Below, piece after piece: positions 20,580 to 29,291 of a DNA stretch of 64,000 nt. Both the position numbers and the translations under genes were made by a program. The notes beneath the pieces are model-generated. The model did no database searches. It saw only the letters and a list, made by a program, of their open reading frames with translations, and was not told the DNA's origin. Source of the stretch: Beijerinckiaceae bacterium (lineage in GTDB: Bacteria > Pseudomonadota > Alphaproteobacteria > Rhizobiales > Beijerinckiaceae); the NCBI GenBank assembly GCA_947452455.1, contig CANGBX010000003.1, positions 186,001-250,000 of the forward strand, written 5' to 3'. Positions within the stretch are counted from its first letter, which is position 1. Each line of letters begins with the position of its first letter.

Positions 20580-23141
20580 TTGGACTGGCGCGCTTGGATC
20601 AGCTCAGGTGAAAAGGACAAGCGGGAGGTTCCCTCGCCGCTCGATGCGCTCACCCGCAAAGCCGCGCTGATTCTCGTCTGGGAGCGCGTCTGGCCGACGC
20701 TTGTCTCCGTCCTTTCGCTGGTAGCCCTGTTTTTCACCGTGTCTTGGGCGGGCTTCTGGCTATACGCGCCACTCTGGCTGCGTCTCTTTTGTCTGGCCGC
20801 TTTTGCCTCGGGCTTTGGCTTCTTGCTGTATCGACTGCTGCGGCTCGGCTGGCCTTCGCGGCGCGAAAGCCTCGCGCGATTGGATCGTGATTCGGGCCAA
20901 GCCCATCGCCCGGCCACAAGCTTTGAAGATCAGCTCGCCAATGACACGCCGGATGAAGCCACCCGCGCTCTTTGGCAAGTGCACCTTAACCGCGCAGCAC
21001 GTCATCTTGCCGGATTGAAACTCGCTCTGCCCTCGCCGGGCATGGTCGAACGCGACCGCTATGCTTTGCGCGCCGCAGCCCTTGTGGCACTCGTTGCCGC
21101 AGCCTTCATCGCCGGGCCAGAAAAAAACCAGCGCCTTTTTGCAGCCTTTGATTGGCGCAGCGATGCTGAAAAAGCGCAGGCCTTTCGTCTCGACGCATGG
21201 ATTGATCCGCCACCCTATACAGGCCGCCCACCCATTCTGCTGACGGGTGCAGAACAGGCACAAGGCGTTGTCAAAGTGCAAGCCCCCGCGGGCTCGAATG
21301 TCATCGTGCGAGCATCGACGGGTGCTGGCGTTAAGGTTGAAGCTGAAGGCGGATTGCAAACGCAAAAGCCTGATGAAAATACATCGGGTAAAATCACCGC
21401 CCGCGCGGATGCAACGCAAAGCAAAAAGACACCGCCAGAAAATGAAGAACGTTTTATTCTACGTGGTGACGGCAAGCTCATTCTCAAACAATATAATTCC
21501 ACTCTAGCGCATTTCGATCTGACCTCTGTGCCAGATCGCCCGCCCATCATCACGCTGCGCGGTGAAGCCAAATCCGACACAAAGGGCGCGCTCACGCTCG
21601 GCTATAAAATCGAAGATGATTACGGCGTATTGAGCGCGGAAGCGCAATTCTCTTCGCCCATCCTTCAAGGCAAGCCGGTGACCGGCCGCTCGCTTGTCGA
21701 GGCACCAAAAATGCCGCTTGCGCTTCCGGGTGCTGCTGGTGGATTGGGCGAGGGCGAAACAACAGGCGATCTCTCCGAGCATCCATGGGCTGGCGCGCGC
21801 GTCACGTTACGCCTGTCTGCACGCGATGAAGGCGGCAATGAAGGATTGAGCGATCCTGTCGAGATCACGCTGCCGCAGAAGACTTTTGTAAAACCTCTGG
21901 CGCGCGCGCTCGTCGAACAACGCCGCAATCTGGTGCTCGCACCTGACGATCGCAAGCGCGTGATTTTATCGATGGACGCGCTGATGTTCATGCCGGAGCG
22001 CTTTGATCTGCCCAGCAATATTTATCTCGGCCTTCGCGCCATTGCGCAAAGACTGAAGATGGCGCGCAAAGATGCTGATCTCTTATCTGTTGCCGATCTC
22101 ATGTGGGAAATGGCGCTTCTTCTGGAAAATGGCGATCTCTCGCAGGCTGAGCGTGATCTGCGCGCCGCCCAGCAGCAATTGCGCGAAGCTTTGGAGCGTG
22201 GCGCTACGCCCGAAGAGCTGAAGAAGCTCATGGATCAATTGCGCGCCGCGCTCGATAAATTCATGCAAGAGCTTGCAGAACAAGGCTTGCGCGATCAGCA
22301 AAATGCGGATCGGCAGCCAGATCCAAACCAGCAGGTTCTGACCATTACGCCGCGTGATCTGCAAGCTCTGCTCGACCGCATGGAAGAAATGATGCGCAAT
22401 GGCGAAACCACTGATGCGCAACGCATGCTCGATTCCCTTCAGCGCATGATGGAAAATCTGCAAAGCGCAAAGCGCCGCAACCAGCAGAATGAAATGGCGC
22501 GCGAGATGAATCGTCAAATGGGTGAGCTCGACAAGCTCACCCGCGAGCAGCAGCAATTGCGTGACAAGACTTTTCGTGACCGTCAACAGAATGGCGAGCA
22601 GCAAAAACAAGAGCGGCAAGGTGCTGGCGAAGAACAAGACTTGCAGCGCAGGCAAGAGGCACTACGTGAACGGTTGGAAGAATTGCAACGCCGCATGAAG
22701 CAATTCGGCCAAAAGGGCGAAGAAGGTTTTGACGAAGCCGAACAGGCCATGCGCGATGCTGAAAAGGGCCTTGGCGAAGGCTCACAGCAAGGCCGCGATC
22801 AGGCGGTTGATGCACAAGGTCGCGCGCTGGAAGGCTTGCGCAAAGGCGCGCAATCCATGGCGCAGCAAATGCAGCAGGGAGAAGGGCAGGGCCAAGCGGG
22901 ACCTGGCCCCGGTGATCCCAATGGTCCTATGCGCGAAGGCCGCAACAGCCCCAATCCTGATCCATTGGGCCGCGAATCTCGTGATCGCTCTTACAATCCG
23001 CAAAGCCGCTATGACCCGCAGGGCGTTCCGGCAGCAGAACGTGCGCAACGCGTGCTCGAAGAATTGCGCAAGCGCTTCAGTGATCCTTCGCGACCGCGCG
23101 AAGAATTGGATTATCTCGAACGCCTGCTGCGACGCTATTAA
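20580..23141 (+). CDS. TIGR02302 family (DUF4175) membrane protein
   Basis: An 853-residue protein of the alphaproteobacterial TIGR02302 family, function unknown. The N-terminus has LDALTRKAALILVWERVWP, then two membrane helices (about 40-85) and a third near 160-180. The middle (about 200-450) looks like a periplasmic beta-rich region. The last 400 residues are helical, rich in Gln, Glu, Arg and Met, and probably coiled coil; a low-complexity QQGEGQGQAGPGPGDPNGP stretch lies near 765. The start is TTG at 20580 with GGAG 7 bases before it; no ATG or GTG is in frame between it and the upstream stop codon. It could be a surface or envelope-spanning scaffold, but no activity can be assigned. Confidence 0.82.
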   Translation: MDWRAWISSGEKDKREVPSPLDALTRKAALILVWERVWPTLVSVLSLVALFFTVSWAGFWLYAPLWLRLFCLAAFASGFGFLLYRLLRLGWPSRRESLARLDRDSGQAHRPATSFEDQLANDTPDEATRALWQVHLNRAARHLAGLKLALPSPGMVERDRYALRAAALVALVAAAFIAGPEKNQRLFAAFDWRSDAEKAQAFRLDAWIDPPPYTGRPPILLTGAEQAQGVVKVQAPAGSNVIVRASTGAGVKVEAEGGLQTQKPDENTSGKITARADATQSKKTPPENEERFILRGDGKLILKQYNSTLAHFDLTSVPDRPPIITLRGEAKSDTKGALTLGYKIEDDYGVLSAEAQFSSPILQGKPVTGRSLVEAPKMPLALPGAAGGLGEGETTGDLSEHPWAGARVTLRLSARDEGGNEGLSDPVEITLPQKTFVKPLARALVEQRRNLVLAPDDRKRVILSMDALMFMPERFDLPSNIYLGLRAIAQRLKMARKDADLLSVADLMWEMALLLENGDLSQAERDLRAAQQQLREALERGATPEELKKLMDQLRAALDKFMQELAEQGLRDQQNADRQPDPNQQVLTITPRDLQALLDRMEEMMRNGETTDAQRMLDSLQRMMENLQSAKRRNQQNEMAREMNRQMGELDKLTREQQQLRDKTFRDRQQNGEQQKQERQGAGEEQDLQRRQEALRERLEELQRRMKQFGQKGEEGFDEAEQAMRDAEKGLGEGSQQGRDQAVDAQGRALEGLRKGAQSMAQQMQQGEGQGQAGPGPGDPNGPMREGRNSPNPDPLGRESRDRSYNPQSRYDPQGVPAAERAQRVLEELRKRFSDPSRPREELDYLERLLRRY

Positions 23142-23227
23142 ACTGAATAATCCAACGCATGGCCTTGCCGGATGGCCCTTGCCGTTCTAGGTCCGGTGGA
23201 CAGATCCCGCGTCCCGATAAGGCCTCC

Positions 23228-23419
23228 ATGTCCGTCTCGACTACGAATTACATTGTTCTTGCCGCCACAATTTCTGTGGCGCTTGTGCTGTTTCTGGGCC
23301 TCTTCAATATGATGCGGGGCGGTAGCGCCAATGTGTCGCAGATACTGATGCGCTGGCGCGTGGGACTGCAATTCGTTGCCATTCTGATCATTATGGGCGT
23401 GCTCTGGTTGCGCAGCTGA
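23228..23419 (+). CDS. HIG1-type twin-transmembrane protein
   Basis: A 63-residue protein with two membrane helices, IVLAATISVALVLFLGLF (about 9-26) and VGLQFVAILIIMGVLWL (about 46-62), joined by a short basic loop with MMRGG and SQILMRWRV. This is the pattern of the HIG1 (hypoxia-induced) family, whose mitochondrial members assist cytochrome oxidase supercomplexes; bacterial function is not established. The ATG at 23228 is preferred to an upstream in-frame one at 23159. It lies 12 bases before the cobalamin adenosyltransferase, a pairing I recall as frequent in Rhizobiales. Confidence 0.75.
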   Translation: MSVSTTNYIVLAATISVALVLFLGLFNMMRGGSANVSQILMRWRVGLQFVAILIIMGVLWLRS

Positions 23420-23431
23420 GGAGAGAAAACA

Positions 23432-24013
23432 TTGGTCGTTCTCAATCGCATTTACACGCGCACCGGTGATCAGGGCACAACGGCTCTGGGGACGGGCGAG
23501 CGCCGCCCGAAATACGACCTGCGCATCGAAGCCTATGGAACAGTCGATGAAACCAATGCCGCCATCGGCATGGCACGACTGGCCACCACCGCCACCGACC
23601 CGACCCTCGATGCCATGCTTGGACGCATCCAGAACGATCTTTTTGACCTCGGCGCCGACCTTTGCACACCCGAGACCAGCCAAAAGCCCGAATGGGAGCC
23701 CCTGCGCATCGTCCAAGCCCAAGTGGACCGACTGGAAAAAGAAATCGACGAGATGAATTCGGAGCTGCAGCCCTTGCGCTCCTTTGTGCTGCCCGGCGGG
23801 TCGCCTGCAGCGGCAGCTCTGCATCTGGCCCGCACCATCAGCCGACGTGCCGAGCGCCTCGTCGTTGAGCTTGCGGCCCAGCCCGTGGAAGTCGTGGGCG
23901 AACCCGCCTTGAAATATATCAACCGCTTGTCCGATTTCCTCTTCGTGGCCTCACGCTTTGCCAATCGGCAGGCGGGTGGGGATGTCCTCTGGGTGCCGGG
24001 CAAGAACCGCTAA
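23432..24013 (+). CDS. PduO-type ATP:cob(I)alamin adenosyltransferase
   Basis: A 193-residue enzyme that adenosylates cob(I)alamin to make adenosylcobalamin. The N-terminal nucleotide-binding motif YTRTGDQGTTALGTGER and the RRAERLVVELAAQP helix with the conserved Arg-Arg-Glu are diagnostic of the PduO type. The start is TTG, giving MVVLNRIYTRTGD, with GAGGAGAG just before it. Adenosylcobalamin is the cofactor of ethylmalonyl-CoA and methylmalonyl-CoA mutases, and ecm lies 17 kb away. A 139-base gap follows before etfB. Confidence 0.93.
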   Translation: MVVLNRIYTRTGDQGTTALGTGERRPKYDLRIEAYGTVDETNAAIGMARLATTATDPTLDAMLGRIQNDLFDLGADLCTPETSQKPEWEPLRIVQAQVDRLEKEIDEMNSELQPLRSFVLPGGSPAAAALHLARTISRRAERLVVELAAQPVEVVGEPALKYINRLSDFLFVASRFANRQAGGDVLWVPGKNR

Positions 24014-24043
24014 TCTTGCCTTTTGTGGCGCTGCAGCAATGAT

Positions 24044-24072
24044 TTGACTCCACCGGTCTCGGGAATTACCAA
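24044..24072 (+). promoter_or_regulatory. Candidate promoter of etfBA
   Basis: TTGACT at 24044-24049 and TACCAA at 24067-24072 are spaced by 17 bases, about 80 bases before the etfB start. The -35 box is good and the -10 box weak. Confidence 0.35.
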
Positions 24073-24152
24073 AACAGCTCGCTTGAGTGCCGCCTTTCCC
24101 CTTCTTCAGCGGATCTGACGCGCCTCGCCGTTTAGGCTCAGGGAGCCCCGAC

Positions 24153-24902
24153 ATGAAGATTCTTGTGCCCGTGAAGCGGGTGGTCGATTACAACGTCAAA
24201 ATCCGCGTCAAATCGGACGGGAGCGGCGTCGAACTCGCCAATGTCAAAATGTCCATGAACCCCTTCGACGAAATCGCCGTCGAAGAGGCGCTCCGCCTGA
24301 AAGAAGCAGGCAAAGCGTCTGAGGTGGTCGTGGTCTCCATTGGCCCGGCACAAGCTGCCGAGACCATCCGCACAGGTCTCGCCATGGGCGCTGATCGCGG
24401 CATTCTCGTCAAACATGACGGCGTTGTTGAGCCGCTCGCTGTTGCCAAAATTCTGAAAGCCGTTGTCGATGCGGAAGCGCCCGGCCTCGTCATCATGGGC
24501 AAGCAGGCCATTGATGATGATTGCAACCAGACAGGCCAAATGCTAGCAGCTCTTCTGGGCTGGGCGCAGGGCACATTCGCCTCGAAAGTTGAACTGGCAG
24601 ATGGCACTGTCGATGTGACGCGCGAAGTCGATGGCGGCTTGCAAACCGTCTCGCTGAAAATGCCTGCGATTGTCACAACCGACTTGCGCCTCAACGAGCC
24701 GCGCTATGCATCGCTGCCCAACATCATGAAGGCGAAGAAAAAGCCGATTGATGAAAAGACGCCAGCCGATTTTGGTGTCGATGTTGCGCCGCGCCTCAAT
24801 GTTTTGAAAACATCCGAGCCACCAGCCCGCAAGGCTGGCGTGAAAGTGGCCGATGTCGCTGAACTTGTCTCGAAACTCAAAAACGAAGCGGGAGTTCTAT
24901 GA
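24153..24902 (+). CDS. etfB: Electron transfer flavoprotein beta subunit
   Basis: The 249-residue subunit starts [20 protein letters not shown], an unmistakable EtfB N-terminus; upstream frame extension is not family-like. [16 protein letters not shown] and the signature region [20 protein letters not shown] with [20 protein letters not shown] (including the recognition loop and following helix) are present. EtfAB collects electrons from acyl-CoA dehydrogenases and passes them to ETF-ubiquinone oxidoreductase. Its stop overlaps the etfA start (ATGA). A likely partner in this window is methylsuccinyl-CoA dehydrogenase. Confidence 0.97.
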   Translation: MKILVPVKRVVDYNVKIRVKSDGSGVELANVKMSMNPFDEIAVEEALRLKEAGKASEVVVVSIGPAQAAETIRTGLAMGADRGILVKHDGVVEPLAVAKILKAVVDAEAPGLVIMGKQAIDDDCNQTGQMLAALLGWAQGTFASKVELADGTVDVTREVDGGLQTVSLKMPAIVTTDLRLNEPRYASLPNIMKAKKKPIDEKTPADFGVDVAPRLNVLKTSEPPARKAGVKVADVAELVSKLKNEAGVL

Positions 24903-25840
24903 TGACGACGCTTCTTCTTGCAGACGTCAATAAAGGCCAGCTTGCTGACGCAACCTCGAAAGCGCTGACAGCTGCGCGCGCGCTCGGCTCGTCTGTGCAT
25001 ATTCTGGTAGCGGGTGACAATGTCGACGCTGCTGCAAAAGCCGCTGCCTCCCTTGAAGGCGTAGAAAAGGTGCTTGTTGCAAGCGCATCTTCTTACGCAC
25101 ATGGGCTTGCCGAGCCGATCGCTGCTCTCATCGTCTCACTGGCTGGCAATTATTCCGCGCTTGTTGCGTCTGCAACATCGACCGCGAAGAACGTCATGCC
25201 GCGTGTGGCTGCTCTGCTCGACGTGATGCAGATTTCGGAAATCATCAAGGTGGTTTCACCCGACACATTCGAGCGCCCGATCTATGCCGGCAATGCCATC
25301 CAGACGGTACAATCGGCGGATAGCAAAAAAGTCATCACCGTGCGCACGGCCTCTTTTGCGGCCACAGCACAAGGTGGCTCTGCCGCCATTGAAACAATTG
25401 CTGCCGCAGCCGATCCTGCTCTGTCATCCTTCAAGGGTGAAGCTTTGCAAATGTCGGATCGTCCGGAACTGACATCCGCCAAGATCATCATCTCGGGTGG
25501 TCGCGCGATGCAGAATGCCGACAATTTCAAAACCTATATCGAACCGATTGCTGACAAGCTGGGTGCTGCCATGGGCGCTTCGCGCGCAGCGGTCGATGCA
25601 GGCTATGCGCCCAATGATTGGCAAGTTGGCCAGACAGGCAAAGTGGTCGCTCCCGAGCTCTATATTGCGGTCGGCATTTCTGGCGCCATCCAGCATCTGG
25701 CGGGCATGAAAGATTCCAAGGTGATCGTGGCGATCAACAAGGATGAAGACGCGCCCATTTTCCAGGTGGCAGACTACGGCCTGGTTGCGGATCTCTTCAC
25801 CGCACTGCCGGCACTGACGGAAGAATTAGCCAAGTCATAA
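24899..25840 (+). CDS. etfA: Electron transfer flavoprotein alpha subunit
   Basis: A 313-residue FAD-binding subunit. The N-terminal half resembles EtfB in fold. The C-terminal FAD domain shows [40 protein letters not shown] and [19 protein letters not shown], all typical. The start overlaps etfB by 4 bases; a second ATG three bases on is equally possible. It is followed by the 3-hydroxyacyl-CoA dehydrogenase 66 bases downstream, the usual etfBA-hbd grouping in alphaproteobacteria. Confidence 0.97.
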   Translation: MMTTLLLADVNKGQLADATSKALTAARALGSSVHILVAGDNVDAAAKAAASLEGVEKVLVASASSYAHGLAEPIAALIVSLAGNYSALVASATSTAKNVMPRVAALLDVMQISEIIKVVSPDTFERPIYAGNAIQTVQSADSKKVITVRTASFAATAQGGSAAIETIAAAADPALSSFKGEALQMSDRPELTSAKIIISGGRAMQNADNFKTYIEPIADKLGAAMGASRAAVDAGYAPNDWQVGQTGKVVAPELYIAVGISGAIQHLAGMKDSKVIVAINKDEDAPIFQVADYGLVADLFTALPALTEELAKS

Positions 25841-25906
25841 GTCTTGGTCTGGACGCGGGGCCTGCTTCGCCTATGATATGCGCTTAAAATTCGGGGACTG
25901 TCCAAA

Positions 25907-26788
25907 ATGAGCTTCGAAATTCGCAAAATCGGCGTGATTGGTGCAGGCCAAATGGGCAGCGGGATTGCTCAGGTCTGCGCTCAGGCGGGTATGGACGTCC
26001 TGATCAATGATGTGTCCGTCGACCGGATCAATGCCGGGCTGGCGACCATCAATGGCAATTTGCAGCGCCTGCAAGCCAAAGAGCAATTGAGCGAGGCTGA
26101 TCGTCAAAAGGCGATGAACCTGATCCAGCCTGCGGCGGAATTCGAAAATTTTGCCGATTGCGACCTTGTCATCGAAGCGGCTTCCGAGAATGAAGAGGTC
26201 AAGCGCAAGATTTTCATGCGCCTGTGCCCGGTTCTCAAGCCGGAAACGATGCTCGCCTCCAACACATCATCGATTTCGATCACGCGTCTGGCCTCCGTCA
26301 CGGACCGGCCTGAACGCTTCATCGGCATCCACTTCATGAATCCTGTCCCGCGCATGCAGCTGGTTGAGTTGATCCGCGGCATCGCGACCGAAGATTCGAC
26401 CTTTGAATCCTCGCGCCGTTTCATTGCCAAGCTTGGCAAGACCTCGACCGTCTCGGAAGATTTCCCGGCCTTCATCGTCAATCGCATCCTGCTGCCGATG
26501 ATCAATGAGGCCATCTACACGCTCTATGAGGGCGTCGGCTCGGTGGAGGCCATCGACACTGCCATGCGGTTGGGCGCGAATCACCCGATGGGTCCGCTCC
26601 AGCTCGCCGATTTCATCGGCCTCGATACCTGCCTTTCCGTGATGCAAGTGCTGCATGAAGGTCTGGCTGATTCGAAATACCGCCCCTGCCCCTTGCTCGT
26701 GAAATATGTCGAAGCGGGCTGGCTTGGCCGCAAGTCGCAGCGCGGTTTCTACGATTATCGTAGCGGAACACCTGTCCCAACGCGTTGA
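25907..26788 (+). CDS. hbd: 3-hydroxybutyryl-CoA dehydrogenase
   Basis: The 293-residue enzyme interconverts 3-hydroxybutyryl-CoA and acetoacetyl-CoA with NAD(H). The Rossmann motif GVIGAGQMGSGIAQVCAQAG is at the N-terminus. SNTSSISITRLA and the catalytic His in GIHFMNPVPRMQLVELI follow, and the C-terminal dimer domain includes FIVNRILLPMINEAIYTLYEG. It works in butyrate-type beta-oxidation and can feed the C4 acyl-CoA pool that Ccr uses. Followed by a hairpin that probably ends the etfBA-hbd unit. Confidence 0.94.
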   Translation: MSFEIRKIGVIGAGQMGSGIAQVCAQAGMDVLINDVSVDRINAGLATINGNLQRLQAKEQLSEADRQKAMNLIQPAAEFENFADCDLVIEAASENEEVKRKIFMRLCPVLKPETMLASNTSSISITRLASVTDRPERFIGIHFMNPVPRMQLVELIRGIATEDSTFESSRRFIAKLGKTSTVSEDFPAFIVNRILLPMINEAIYTLYEGVGSVEAIDTAMRLGANHPMGPLQLADFIGLDTCLSVMQVLHEGLADSKYRPCPLLVKYVEAGWLGRKSQRGFYDYRSGTPVPTR

Positions 26789-26803
26789 TCGACGTGGAAA
26801 AAT

Positions 26804-26840
26804 GGCCTGCGACGCTACGCCTCGCAGGCCGGACTTCGTT
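26804..26840 (+). terminator. Probable terminator after hbd
   Basis: GGCCTGCGA (26804-26812) pairs perfectly with TCGCAGGCC (26822-26830). A weak T-rich stretch (CGTTTTAAAC) follows a few bases later, so termination may be incomplete. Confidence 0.55.
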
Positions 26841-26939
26841 TTAAACCTTCACAAGCCTGTCATTCCGATAATAGACTTTACCCAACGTGGATGATTTGGT
26901 TCGGCCTGTGCCGAGCCCAGCGCGCGAGGGGTGTCCGGT

Positions 26940-27509
26940 TTGACGGTTCACTTCCATTCGAATGTTTCGCCGGAAGCTTGTCCGGCCTTGGTGCTCAATG
27001 CGGATTTTCGTCCGCTGAGCTATTACCCGCTCTCGCTCTGGTCTTGGCAGGACACGATCAAGGCGGTTTTTCTCGACCGGGTGAATATCGTCTCGCATTA
27101 CGACAAGTCGGTGCGAAGTCCGAACTTCGAAATGCGTCTGCCCTCTGTCGTGTCTTTGAAAACTTATGTGAAGCCGTCCCGACAACCTGCCTTCACGCGC
27201 TTCAATGTTTTTCTCCGCGACCGCTTCACCTGCCAATATTGCTCCTCACATGAAGATCTGACCTTTGATCATGTGATCCCCCGCTCAAAGGGCGGGATGA
27301 CGACTTGGGAGAATGTGGTTGCGGCCTGCTCCCCCTGCAATTTGCGTAAAAGCGACAGACTTCCTGATGAAGTCCATATGTGGCCAGCGCATCGGCCCTA
27401 TCAACCATCCGTGAACGATCTGCATCAAAACGGACGTCTGTTCCCGCCAAATTATCTTCACGAAAGCTGGATCGACTACCTTTATTGGGACTCAGTCCTC
27501 GAACCGTGA
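26940..27509 (+). CDS. HNH endonuclease family protein
   Basis: A 189-residue protein with an HNH fold in the middle: CQYCSSHEDLTFDHVIPRSK (about 100-119), then GGMTTWENVVAACSPCN. Two CxxC pairs bind zinc, and the DH and N residues match the active site. The N-terminal half (PALVLNADFRPLSYYPLSLW) is the conserved region of a widespread bacterial family of stand-alone HNH proteins with unclear biological role. TTG at 26940 is best placed relative to GAGGGG at 26926-26931; GTG at 26931 would overlap it. There is no methylase or phage gene nearby, so a restriction or homing role is unlikely. Confidence 0.88.
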   Translation: MTVHFHSNVSPEACPALVLNADFRPLSYYPLSLWSWQDTIKAVFLDRVNIVSHYDKSVRSPNFEMRLPSVVSLKTYVKPSRQPAFTRFNVFLRDRFTCQYCSSHEDLTFDHVIPRSKGGMTTWENVVAACSPCNLRKSDRLPDEVHMWPAHRPYQPSVNDLHQNGRLFPPNYLHESWIDYLYWDSVLEP

Positions 27510-27554
27510 TCACGCGGCCCTTGCTGCTTTTCAAACAGCCCATACACTACGGGC

Positions 27555-28073
27555 ATGTTTTCGCGCCTCGCCCTCACCACAACCGGCCTTGCATGCGCAA
27601 GCGCAGCTGCGCTTGTGTTTCTGCCCTTGGCCGTGATTTTTGATCCGCTGGTGCAGCAGGTCGCAAGCCAAGTGCCTGCCGACCATTGGCTGGATATTCT
27701 CTGGGATCTGTTTTCGGAGGAAAATCCGGAAGACACACTCACCACTCTGCTCCATCTATTATGGACCATTGGGGTGCTTGTTTGCATTCTGCCTGTCACA
27801 GTGACGGCTCTGCTTGGCGCGGGCACTCGCATGCGGAACTTCGCTTTTTATGCTGGCGCCACAGGTGTATTGGCCGCGGCCATTCCTTGGATTTTGCGCA
27901 GCAGTCGAATCGGTGAGCGCGCTTTCCAGCCCTCCTCGGCTGAAGCGCATCTCACCATCATTCTGTTTCTCACAGGTGCTTTTGCTGGAACGATTTTCTG
28001 GCTGATTGCCGGGCGCGACACGGATTTCTCACGCCGCGCACGAGGCTGGCTCTCTGATCAGAAAAACGGATAA
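27555..28073 (+). CDS. Uncharacterised four-helix membrane protein
   Basis: A 172-residue protein I do not recognise. Hydrophobic segments are visible near residues 7-30, 65-87, 92-111 and 133-154. Between the first two is an acidic stretch (DLFSEENPEDT). The tail is basic (GRDTDFSRRARGWLSDQKNG), suggesting a cytoplasmic C-terminus. The ATG at 27555 is the only good start. The last 16 bases overlap the 3' end of the convergent thpR gene. Codon use is like its neighbours. Confidence 0.65.
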   Translation: MFSRLALTTTGLACASAAALVFLPLAVIFDPLVQQVASQVPADHWLDILWDLFSEENPEDTLTTLLHLLWTIGVLVCILPVTVTALLGAGTRMRNFAFYAGATGVLAAAIPWILRSSRIGERAFQPSSAEAHLTIILFLTGAFAGTIFWLIAGRDTDFSRRARGWLSDQKNG

Positions 28074-28591
28074 GTGGCCTCCACCACGTAAGGTCCGCCG
28101 CCAACAGAATCTTTTGATGAATAAATTGCAAAGCGCCGCGCGGTAAAACTGCGCGACATAAAAAGCCCGCTCAATTCCATATAGCGCGCCAATTCTGCTG
28201 ATGTGGTTCCGCGCAAACGAGCCAGCGTGACATGGGGCGTATATTTTCGCAGATCCGGCGCTAGACCCAGACGCCGCATCAACCTTTCTTGCTCAGCCTG
28301 TAATTCTAGCAAAGTCGGCGTTGGCTTGACGCGGGCAGCCAGAATGCGCGGCTTGTCGCCGCCAAAGCTCATCAATCCATCAAGCGTAATTTCAAGTGGC
28401 GCTGAGCGAATGCCCATCAACAAACCATCAATGTCACGCGCCATGGCATGATCAATATCGCCGATAAATCGCAGCGTGACATGATAGTCAGACGGCTCAA
28501 GCCACCGCGCACCCGACAGGCCACCGCGCTTTAGTGACAATTCAAAACAGAGGTTTTCAGGAATTTCAAATCCGGTGAAAAGACGCGGCAT
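28058..28591 (-). CDS. thpR: RNA 2',3'-cyclic phosphodiesterase ThpR
   Basis: A 177-residue member of the 2H phosphoesterase superfamily. The two HxTx motifs are visible as YHVTLRFIGD (about residue 39) and PHVTLARLRG (about 128). The enzyme opens 2',3'-cyclic phosphates on RNA and was first described as a 2'-5' RNA ligase. The N-terminus MPRLFTGFEIPENL is standard. It begins 3 bases downstream of the tesA stop and is likely co-transcribed with it. Confidence 0.9.
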   Translation of the reverse strand: MPRLFTGFEIPENLCFELSLKRGGLSGARWLEPSDYHVTLRFIGDIDHAMARDIDGLLMGIRSAPLEITLDGLMSFGGDKPRILAARVKPTPTLLELQAEQERLMRRLGLAPDLRKYTPHVTLARLRGTTSAELARYMELSGLFMSRSFTARRFAIYSSKDSVGGGPYVVEATYPFF

Positions 28592-28594
28592 CCA

Positions 28595-29287
28595 TTACAT
28601 TCCAGATAGAAATGATTTCACCGAAGGCAAAATGGATTGAACAATGGTCTCGACGCCTTTGCGATTGGGATGCATGCCGTCATCCAGATTAAGCGCACGA
28701 TCACCTGCAATACCTGCGAGGAAAAAAGGGTAGAGCGGTATGGTGTGCTTTTGGGCGAGCTCGGGATAGATGGCGTTGAAACGATCACCGTAATCTTTGC
28801 CAAGCGAGGGCGAGGCCAGCATGCCGGCCAGAAAAACGCGGATACCGCGCGCCTTCAACCGCGTGATGATCTGATCGAGCGCGTTTTTTGTCTGGGCCGG
28901 ATCAATGCCGCGCAGCATGTCATTGGCGCCAAGCTCCAGCAAAACAGCCTGCGTGCCGTCCGGCACAGCCCAATCCAGCCGCTCCAGCCCGCCCCGTGAT
29001 GTATCGCCCGATACGCCCGCATTGGCGATCTCGATGGAAATCCCTTCAGCCTTGAGCGCCCGCTCCAAAGCGGCCGGAAAGGCGGCATCTTGCGGCAAAA
29101 GATAGCCCGCCGAGAGACTGTCGCCCAAAACCACCATTTGGATTGGGCTGGCAGCCGAGGCTGGGGCACTCAAGAAACAAAGCGCGAGGACTGCGAAAAG
29201 AAGCCGCAACCGCTTTGTGATCTCGGGGAACTGACTTATCGCCCATGAGCCCCCATATTGGAGGGAGCGTGCGCAAAGAAGGTTCAT
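28595..29287 (-). CDS. tesA: TesA-type GDSL lysophospholipase / arylesterase
   Basis: A secreted SGNH hydrolase. Block I is VVLGDSLSAGYLL with the nucleophile Ser, block III ELGANDMLRGIDP carries the Asn, and block V DGMHPNRKGVE carries the Asp and His. The signal peptide LRLLFAVLALCFLSAPASA is clear. The ATG at 29287 is only 4 bases from the divergent ABC gene start, so the true start may be the in-frame TTG at 29209, which begins right at the signal peptide and leaves room for promoters. Divergent tesA next to an ABC ATPase and large permease is the same layout as E. coli tesA-ybbA-ybbP. Confidence 0.9.
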   Translation of the reverse strand: MNLLCARSLQYGGSWAISQFPEITKRLRLLFAVLALCFLSAPASAASPIQMVVLGDSLSAGYLLPQDAAFPAALERALKAEGISIEIANAGVSGDTSRGGLERLDWAVPDGTQAVLLELGANDMLRGIDPAQTKNALDQIITRLKARGIRVFLAGMLASPSLGKDYGDRFNAIYPELAQKHTIPLYPFFLAGIAGDRALNLDDGMHPNRKGVETIVQSILPSVKSFLSGM

Positions 29288-29291
29288 CGGA

